From assembly GCA_009602725.1 (NCBI GenBank), contig WELB01000209.1, forward strand, positions 157,084-198,020: a stretch of 40,937 bases of DNA, in the 5' to 3' direction. The stretch comes from Spirogloea muscicola. Its lineage: Eukaryota > Streptophyta > Zygnematophyceae > Spirogloeales > Spirogloeaceae. Positions 33,301 to 40,937 of this stretch are shown here, one piece after another; the stretch's first letter is position 1, and every line of letters begins with the position of its first letter. The translations under genes were made by a program, and so were the position numbers. The notes under the pieces were generated by a model, which was not told the origin of the DNA, did not search any database, and was given only the letters and a program-made list of their open reading frames with translations.

Positions 33301-34692
33301 ACGACAGGTGCCGATCTTGCAGGTTCCCACCTTGTTCACATTGAGCTGAGACTGCAGCGCGGCAACTTGGCCGCTTGCTGACACCAGCCCTTCCAAAGCT
33401 GCCAGCTTCTCCACCTGGGCTGCTGCCAAAGCTTCTGCTGTCTTGTTCGCATCCGTCTGCCAGAGGCCGCAAGGTGTTGCATAAGATTGCTTGGCGTGCA
33501 GGCTGCTACCAGGATGGAGGGGTTCCCTTGAGGGGCGCCGATTGCAGGCAGAATGGCAGTACCTGCATCTGGCTGTTGTACTGCTGCAGGCTCGTGTTGT
33601 AGTCCTGCAATCGTGTATTGGTCTCCTGGATGACGGTCACCTGCCGAGAGCAATGTGAGTTTCACTGTTAGTTCCAGTCTTGGACTCAGCAGCGTACAGG
33701 TCTGGTACAAGCACTGTGTTCCGGGTGAGAGCGTCACAGGACCTGCTGCATGAGGCCGCTGATGTCCTCTTGCGTTTTCTGCAGCTGCTGCTGCAGTCGG
33801 CTGCCCTCCTCTTGCTCTCTCTGCAGCTCCACCACTCTGAGCTTGCAGGCCTCCTCCAGCTCCTGCTTTGGGCGTGCACCAGTCTGAGTGCACGGGAAGG
33901 GCATGCGACACAAGCAACTGATGGCAGAGCGACAAGCAGTGTGGGCCAGCCATCACCAGGTGCGGCCAGCACCTTCTTCTCCACTTGGACCGCTTGCAAG
34001 CAGCCCTCCAATCCGGCGCAAGTCTGCCTTAGGGCGTCGATCTCCACATCCAGGGCGACCTGCTGCAGCTTTAGCTTCTCCACTGCATTGCTGGACATGA
34101 TCGCCCGTTAGAACTGGCCATCCCTGACAGTGTGCAGTGTGTGTCAATGTCCTCCATGCTGTATACGTGATAACAGAGGCGACGAAGACTCGAGTGATAG
34201 TGGTGTCATGAGGGCCCTGCAGAGAGGCCGCCTACGGCTTCGCACCTTCCTCGGCGTGCTGAGCCGAGCTGGCCTGCGCCGCCTGCTGGAGGTCCGCTGT
34301 GCGGCCGAGTTGCTCGTCCGAGGATGTCTGCAGGCTGCGGATGCAGGCGCGCAGGCACTTGATGTACTCCATTGCTTGCTCGCTCTTGCCCTGCACGCCC
34401 TCTCGCAGGCGCCAGGGTCAGCAGCCAGAGGGCTCATGGCAGCTCGAGGCGGCGGCAAGCTGCTGCAGAAGCGGGCGGGGCTCACCTTGTGGTCGTACTT
34501 GTTCTTGCCGGCGACCCTCACAGCGAGCAGCGCTTCCACATCGAGCGGGCTCGCCGGAGTCTCCACGCCAGGAGCGCCCGCGAGAGCAGCGGGGGGCGAC
34601 GCGGCGGCCTTGGCGGCGCCGCCGGCCGCGGCGGCGGGTNACCTTGATGTAGCGCAGCAGGCTCTGGTGGTACTTGTCCGGCGGACATCTGC

Positions 34693-34725
<33 letters not shown>

Positions 34726-34726
34726 T
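30347..34726 (-). CDS. Kinesin-14, C-terminal motor
   Basis: The motor is C-terminal with the kinesin-14 neck [14 protein letters not shown] (exon 32293-32145). Motor exons: 32050-31941, 31831-31670, 31532-31294, 31180-31099, 30987-30883, 30760-30656 and 30538-30347. The P-loop is GQTGSGKT, switch I NERSSRSH, switch [11 protein letters not shown], then [12 protein letters not shown] and [14 protein letters not shown]-terminal exons (about 34726-32495) code for long coiled coil, for example [17 protein letters not shown] and [17 protein letters not shown]. The likely start is MAAAAAA...[12 protein letters not shown] at 34726; the frame from there into the next piece is continuous only if the n at 34640 is ignored. 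Family members are minus-end-directed microtubule motors of spindle and cortical arrays. At least two motor introns appear to use GC donors (31669 and 30882). Confidence 0.93.
32328..32386. repeat. AT-rich low-complexity patch in a kinesin intron
   Basis: About 60 bases are almost purely A and T, with many TATAT and ATACAT runs (for example TATATTATATAATATGCATA). They lie just upstream, on the minus strand, of the exon that starts the kinesin neck, in a region otherwise near or above 50% GC. The patch is most likely a polymorphic microsatellite. Confidence 0.8.
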
Positions 34727-34839
34727 GACCAAGCGGCCGCCGCCGTCTCTCCGCCGCCGCGAGCTCGAGCTCTGCCCGTTCCAGGACCCTCGGCCTCTCT
34801 CCCGCAGCTTGGCACTGGAGGCAGCTCCACGCAGGCAGC

Positions 34840-34940
34840 GGCGGCGGCGGCGGCGGCGGCGGCGCGTGGGGCATGGCGGGATTCGAATGGCGGCGCGGTG
34901 GGCGGGCCTGCGAGCCGTTGGGAGGGGGGGGGGGGGGGCA
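34840..34940. repeat. CGG tract and 15-base G homopolymer upstream of kinesin
   Basis: A (CGG)n tract at about 34840-34863 is followed by a run of 15 G at 34924-34938. Both lie in the presumed 5' UTR or promoter of the minus-strand kinesin gene. Such runs can form G-quadruplexes on the plus strand and are prone to sequencing length errors. Confidence 0.8.
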
Positions 34941-37166
34941 GCCCAGCGGCGCAACGCAACGGCGGCCCGCCGCGCCGTTCCCGCCCACGGAACGTAGCCT
35001 GTGGCTCCGCCAAGAACACCTTGCATGCACCTGGCTGGCTTTCACAGCCGCTCTTTCCACATCAGCGACCGCAGGAACGCCGCTCCGCCCTGGAAGGAAG
35101 TGCTCGCCCGTAGAGAAGAGGGGCTGGCAAAGCCAGCCCAAAAAGAGAATGGACAATGTCCACAGCCAAAGAAAGAGGAGCCGGAAAAAGGACTACACTA
35201 CAAAACACTGCAAAACACAGAGACGATGCTGAGGGAAGCTCAGTACCCACGAGTGAGCAACATCAGGTCTGAGTAGCTCGCTGCTGGCGCGTCAGGCCCT
35301 CGAGCTGGGTTGCAAACGAGAGTAGCCTTCTCATGTGTCGTCCACTTGCGGGCCGCCGCGCCTTGGCTGCAGCCCTCCGGGTTCCGACACTTTCCCGACA
35401 CACTTTGCACATTCTGACTAGAGCTTACTGAGAGCCCATTTGCTGACGTCTTAGCGACTAATATCCTGCTTATTGCGCCATCCGGCCCTTTCAGACCTTG
35501 TCCATTCCTTTGAGCTGGCCTCTCACAGCCACGGCTGTCATTTTGGAAGAGCTGTTCCTTTCCGCCCTCTAGTTATTTGGATCTGCACTTGCTGACCCCG
35601 AGGTTATTGAGCACCTCTTGCTGACGACTTGGAGACTAGTATCTTGTACATTCCTTTAGGCTGGCCTCTCACAGCCCCTGCCTTCAATTGGAGGAGCCAT
35701 TGTGCCCGACAGGGCGACGCCTCTGGGCTGGCCAATCAGTCTTTCTCTCTTCTCGCACAAGGCAACGCTCTTCCAGCCACCAGCATGACCTGTAGCCCGG
35801 ATGTGAAGTGAGCAGCCCAGTGCTATGCCGCAGGCTCGCTAGCTTAGGTGTACGGCATCCTCTAAATCACGCCGCAGCAAGCATTCGCCTTGTCTCTATA
35901 TGCTGGCCATGCTTTGCCTGCCGCCTCCAGCCCCTGGCAAAGGATACCTTCTGCTGCTGCTGTCCAGCTTGTGGCTGGTGACTTTGGGGTGTCTGGTTGG
36001 CAATTTTGCAGGCAATTAAGTTTTTGCTGGGTGGTAGAATTCTTCGTTTTAAAGACTTGTTCTGTAATCCTCGGCGGAATTCCCAGTTGGCTTTCACAGC
36101 CACCTGCTCTTCTATACACTACGATTACCTCGTTGTGCAGCTTGCCATTGTCATCCACATGCGTAGCAGCGATCTGCAGTCGCTGGCACCTGACTGCTCT
36201 TCATAGAGGGAGCTGCTGGAGACAATCGACAAGTAACCTCCCCCGACCGAGGAGACGAGAGTGGACGCTTGCTGAAAATGCTAATCGGGCTGTGCCTGCG
36301 ACCAGAGAGACGGGCTGCTATGCCAAGCTTGTACTTTGACAGGGGGCTTACAGACACGTTTGTGGCCCTGCCTGCCAAAAGGCTCCTCCTTCTGTCCTAG
36401 CCTTGACTTTGCGAGCTGCTTGATGCAAAAGCATCCCATGTCCACCTCTGCATGCCATCTTTGTCCACCCTCATGTTGCCTGCTGCATAATTGCAAACAC
36501 ATCCAACCCCCTCCTCTCCAAGCCGCCCTAAGCCACACCAAGATGCTCAACAGCAACACAGGACGGCCGGCACCATGCCGGCCAGCACTTGGGCTGCGAC
36601 ACTCATTTCTGACGTTCTGAGCCCCCACTTCACTGCCCTGCGCACCACCATCGCGACTCTGGCGCCACCCGCAGGCTCCGGGGCTCGCCCAGTCCTCCAC
36701 CCCGCCTTTTGACCCAGCAAAGCTGCCGGGCGGGTAGTCCGTTTTGCCTGCCAGCCCACAGCCGCCCCATCACAATAAAAGCACGCATCATGAGCCCTCG
36801 TATACTTAGTGCCCCCTCTGCCTGTCCTCTCTTCAGCACCTGAACGCCCTTGTTTTCAGTAGGACAACCATGCAACCCGACCAACTGCCCGTGACACAGT
36901 GCTCTACCTCCACCTATATGGTCAAACCCCAGAATCGGTAGGCTACAGCAGCCATTGATGACGATCGTACTGCCTGCTGCCTGCAATTGCCGCTCCTTGA
37001 AGGCTCCTCAGCAGGCGATGTTCTGACATTTTTATTCGAGACAGCTTGTCAAGCAAACTCAATACGCCTGTGTGACAGGCATTGCCCAGCAGCCTCTCAA
37101 CGGTGCGACTCGGCCAGAATCCGACAGTCACCGACCCCTGGATCGCCGCACAGCACTTCCTGGTGG
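34941..37166. other. Long spacer between kinesin 5' end and FEN1 3' end
   Basis: About 2.2 kb with no recognisable gene on either strand. It includes the kinesin promoter side (left) and the FEN1 3' UTR (right). It is distinguished by a family of degenerate direct repeats at 35036-36101 (separate entry). Short open frames up to about 150 residues exist but show no domain, and their reading is interrupted by the repeats. Confidence 0.4.
35441..35676. repeat. Degenerate direct repeat around a CTCACAGCC core
   Basis: Copy one (35441-35530) and copy two (35619-35676) share two blocks. The first is TGCTGACGTCTTAGCGACTA against TGCTGACGACTTGGAGACTA. The second is CATTCCTTTGAGCTGGCCTC against CATTCCTTTAGGCTGGCCTC, each followed by TCACAGCC. 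Copy one carries about 30 extra bases between the blocks. The core GGCTTTCACAGCC also occurs at 35037-35049 and 36089-36101. The spread suggests an old, fragmented repeat family. Confidence 0.75.
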
Positions 37167-40100
37167 TCATTGCTTCGTCTTCTTGGCGGCTGACCCAGCT
37201 GGCTTGCCTTTCTTAACAGCAGCGCCCTTCCCTCCCTTCTCCTCAGTGTCCTGCAGCACATTGCTAAGCCATGCATATCACGACGACCAGTGACTGTGGA
37301 GGCGACTGGGCCCAGGCCTGACCAGACGCGAGTTTACTGGGTGGCGCCAAGTGCCAAGCGGAGGCAAACCTTTCTTTTGGGCGCACTTCCAGGGGTTGGT
37401 GTTCTGAAGAAGGTCTCTAATCTGCAAACCAGGCAGCACATACATCGTGCTCAGAAGAAAGCACAACTGCACATACTACAAATTTCATGGTGACCATGTA
37501 GGTGCAGGATCCGGTTGGCGGTTGTAGCGCACCTGCCCTGAGCTGACTTGTTCTTGGCTGCTTTGATCTTCTCAATGGCCTGCCCTCAAGAAGGTACATC
37601 AGTGCACGCTAGCCTGATCTAGGAAGAAGCAGCCTTCCATACAATGTGCAGTGGCCTCTGCTGCACCACCTACATGGGGTCTGTCTTATCACATCCCAGC
37701 CAGCACAGAGCCCACACCATTGAGCGCAGAGGTGGCTACAACAAGCGACAGATGCTGTAGTGAGGAGACTGGGTCAGTGAGGACTAACCTTGACAACTCT
37801 GTCGTTGTTGAAGCCATTCTCATCCACCAAGAACTTTCTCAAGCCCTGACAATTAACATACTGCCAAGTCAGCCCGCAAGCACAAGCTTGAGACAGAAAC
37901 TTGTGATAATCATGACAACAGTAGCTCGCAGTGCTTGGTAGTGCTTCTGAATTTATGAGCACGTGACTGCAATGCTGACCTCTTCGTCAGGAGGGTACCA
38001 CTTAAACTCAAAGTCCTCGTCGTTGGTGTTCACCAAGGGCTTACTGAATAGCTCTCGAGCCTGCTTATATGGCCATGGCTCTGGTATGGAGTACCTGGAG
38101 AAGGAGATGTATAAGAGCTAAAAGCAGGCAGCAAGACAATTCCTCCTCAAGTGGCAAATATTGCTTGGCTGGCTCCATCTGTTTACTAGGGTCAAAGCTC
38201 ACCTGTCTTTGTTGAGATGCTCCAGGACCGCTTCCAGATTGCCATGTTGCCTGATGAGCTTGAGAGCACTTTGCGGCCCAATCCCTGACAGTGAGAAAGT
38301 TCTCTTCATCAGCCCAGTTGCTGTGATCAATGAGCAACAATGGCGGCTAGCCTGGTGGCAACTGTGTTTATATTCCTCTTGACCTCTGGCTTATGCATGT
38401 GGTCAACTGCAGTCCACTAGTGCAGAAGATGACAGATGGCCTTGCAAGTCGAGCATGCAAAACCTCGTATCGTGTCGCAGTAGTCGCACCCACACAAGAT
38501 GCACATGTCGACAAATTGTTCCATAGTCAACTGGAGGCCTTCCAAGACCTGCACCAGTGGGGCCTGTGCCTTCTGTCAGATGTCATGATAAGGGAGATGA
38601 GTGCGCAGAGCTGCTGTGAGAGCTCGTAGCAGATCTGGTACACGAGATCCTGAGTTGTTTGATGTTGGCTTACAGCTAGCTCATTGCTCAGTAGGACTCT
38701 AGCTATCTAGCACAAGTGGGAGGCGTGTGCGGGCACCTTGGAAATCTCAAACTCCATGACAGGCACTTTCCTGGCCGCAGGGTCCATAAGGTGGCGCAAG
38801 AATCTGGTTGACCCGAATGTGAGCGAGTCCATGTCCTCAGACGCCACTGCATACACCTGCAGCAATGCTTGAGGTGGCCTTCATGCCACTAGCTTATCAT
38901 GTCAAGGATCCTTGCAGCTGCAACACATGCCAAGATCCTCTGCTGCTTGAAGAGTGTGTCCGCAAGAGAATCAACCATGACAGAGGGAGCTGATGATCAT
39001 CGTGGCCTATACCTTTCCAGTCTTGCAGAGCCATGCGCACTCTGCTTCAGCTTCTGATGGTGCCTGCACAAGCACATGATACAGGGGACAATATCGAATT
39101 TCAGAGATAAACAATGCTACCTGGCACAAGGTCATGCGTCCAGCTACGGAAATTCAATATCCCTTGCTTAAGAATTTGCACTTGAGACGTCTGCTGTACC
39201 TTAATGGGATAGGAAGGTCGTCTGATCTTCTGTCCAAGTACAGACTGATATGTACAAGCCGAATAGCACACAAGCCGACTGAAATTGACAGCATGTACAT
39301 GGGGGTGGGGGCATGGAGTGCCGGTGTACTGCAACTCCCACCTGTACCACCGGGACCCCCATCAGCGTGAGCAACCTCCGGCAGTCGTCGTTGTGCTGCT
39401 TGGTCACCTGCCATCAGCAAACCTCCTCAAGACAGGCCTCAATTCTCAGGCTAACCCGCTTCCCGAAGTAAGCACACAATCTCACTGCTTCATGGCATCC
39501 CACAGCTGATGATTCGTTCTCACTGAGAGTGACCTGATCAAGAGTCACTGGCTTTGGTGCTCACTCGGACTGTCCTCTTGCTGTACTTTTCAATGGCCTC
39601 CTTCTCACCGACCTGCATTAGGGAGGGTCTTGTAGCTTCAGGGCGACACTTTGTGTTTGCTCTTGCATGATGTAAAATAGTCGCCCATGTCCACCAAATG
39701 GTTTGTTACTGTTGTCTGGCTACTGATCTCTTCTGCGAGCAATGACCACGAAGCCCACCGAGTCCAGACAATGTGTGCTGTCCTGTGCACTTGGCGTGGC
39801 TGCCAGGGCCCCGAGAATCGCTGTGGAGCTGCAGGAGCTTCAACATGGGCATACCTCCTGCGCCTGCGCAAGCCCCTCGGTAGCATCCTCCCGCTTGGAG
39901 AACCTGGGTCCACACACCGCAGCTTCACTTCATGATAAGCAGATAGCACGCATCACGCATTGGACTGCAGGGACAGGTTGTGAGGTGGACACAAAAGTGT
40001 AAGTGTGGACACAAAAGTGCATGCAAAATCTGGCGTTGTGGGCTTTCTCACACAGTGCTACATTGAGAAGGTCAGGTGAAATAGTCTGCCACTGTGATTT

Positions 40101-40853
40101 GCAACCTGAGGCTCTCCATTGTAAAGCTTAAGGAGGAGGAGGGTGGAGAAGGGGCGACATTGTCAAGCCATGGAGGAGAGCTGGTCTAGCTACCTTTTCT
40201 TCAATTCCTCCTTCTTGAGGTCTGGGGGCTGCCCGTCAAACACATACCTGCGAAAGCGCTGGCACTCAGAACCACTTACAGAAAGACTTGAAGGCCTCAC
40301 CAGAAGGCTCTAGCTGCTGTGTGTAAGGGAAAGTAAAAGATGAAGAACAGAAGGCTGAGAGCTTGTAGGGCAGAGGAGATGGTGCTCACACTGGCCGCAT
40401 GCCGGCCTCCAGCAGGCGAATGGTGCGCGTGAACATGCCCTGGAGATGGCTGGCGGCGCCGGGGTCGCGCCCCGGCCAGCAATAGCGACCGCCGGTCAGG
40501 GCCCTGGCAATGACGACGGCAGCGCCACGATGGTGGACGTCGGAGCGGCGGACAGACGGGGTCGTGGCGAGTGGTCTCACCTGGTGACCTCTCCGGCCTC
40601 GTTGGTCAGCAGCTCCGTGCCGGTGCGGCCCACCACGATCTGCGCCGCCGGGCCAGCGCCGCCTCAGCGCTGTGCACGGCGGCGAGAGCGGGCCGGCGAC
40701 GGAGGCGGCGGCGGCGGCGGGGAGCGCGGGGCGCACGAGGAATTGGTAGATGCTCATGGAGGCGTCGATGGCGATCTTGCGGCCAAAGTAGGACTCGAAC
40801 TTCTGCTCCCGCATGCACCCCGGCGCGTTGTCCGCCAGCAGCTTCGTCAGCCC
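37167..40853 (-). CDS. FEN1: Flap endonuclease 1, first exon outside window
   Basis: Sixteen minus-strand exons: 40853-40737, 40639-40581, 40449-40390, 40247-40194, 39903-39855, 39612-39565, 39407-39342, 39063-39013, 38856-38737, 38548-38464, 38284-38203, 38094-37980, 37845-37789, 37579-37533, 37421-37380 and 37250-37167. The protein starts at [19 protein letters not shown]; the initial MGIK-type exon is not in the last 84 bases. Metal ligands are in place: [40 protein letters not shown] and CGCDYCDTI. The helix-turn-helix [11 protein letters not shown] follows. The PCNA-binding box is QGRLETFF, and the tail is Lys-rich (SAAKKTKQ). FEN1 removes 5' flaps in Okazaki fragment maturation and long-patch base-excision repair in the nucleus. 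No key residue is missing. Confidence 0.95.
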
Positions 40854-40937
40854 CTGCGCGCGCCGCAGCCGCCGCCACCGCCGTCAGAGCCGATGGCGCG
40901 GCAACGAGGCGGGCCCGCCGGCGGCGCTGACGGCGCG

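Noticed and set aside
35890-36339. Possible 149-residue plus-strand protein
   Set aside because: Hydrophobic in parts but no start context, no motif, and it overlaps a dispersed repeat core; nothing supports a gene.
1-40937. CRISPR arrays, bacterial operons, tRNA or rRNA genes
   Set aside because: The repeats present are two-copy tandems or telomere-like units, all genes have introns, and I could not make out any tRNA or rRNA signature.

Overview
The window is nuclear DNA of a green-lineage eukaryote, most likely a streptophyte (charophyte alga or early-diverging land plant). The reasons are: all recognisable genes are split by short spliceosomal introns; one is a class IV HD-Zip homeobox-START transcription factor; one is a homologue of the plant SWI/SNF subunit LFR; one is a plant-type START lipid-transfer protein; and degenerate CCCTAAA/TTTAGGG (plant-type telomere) arrays occur inside the sequence. 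First exons are very GC-rich, with CGG/GCC triplet tracts. Introns and spacers are closer to 50% GC. There is a 45-base N gap at 10669-10713 and single n characters at 4201, 15396, 23480 and 34640.

Layout. 1-3487: decayed non-LTR retroelement (zinc finger, reverse transcriptase, Cys/His motif, restriction-like endonuclease). 4035-5365 (+): clathrin light chain. 5937-10459 (-): HAD-type 5'-nucleotidase domain protein. 10714-11049 (+): end of a small Cys/His protein after the gap. 11953-14001 (-): LFR-like armadillo protein lacking its N terminus. 14348-15101 (+): first three exons of an ABHD4/5-type alpha/beta hydrolase, broken off before its catalytic serine. 15397-17988 (+): plant START-domain protein. 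18744-22249 (-): signal peptide, LEA-like helices and a TMEM205 (DUF4149) membrane domain. 22906-23499 (+): a second, 5'-truncated copy of the retroelement nuclease domain, followed by a telomere-like array. 24102-25431 (-): small five-exon gene I do not recognise. 26146-29532 (+): HD-Zip IV factor. 30347-34726 (-): kinesin-14. 37167-40853 (-): flap endonuclease FEN1, first exon outside the window.

The genes are ordinary housekeeping and regulatory genes (endocytosis, nucleotide metabolism, chromatin, lipid transfer, transcription, spindle, DNA replication) and do not form a pathway. Most are arranged as divergent or convergent pairs. The points most worth a second look are: the two related nuclease-domain copies and the telomere-like arrays; several GC-AG introns whose boundaries are fixed by protein homology; the incomplete LFR and hydrolase genes around 14-15.4 kb; the HD-Zip gene with only the distal part of its homeodomain visible; and a sequence gap between self-complementary triplet arms. 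I found no convincing new multi-gene system. Exon boundaries were placed by eye from splice consensus, reading phase and family similarity recalled from memory.
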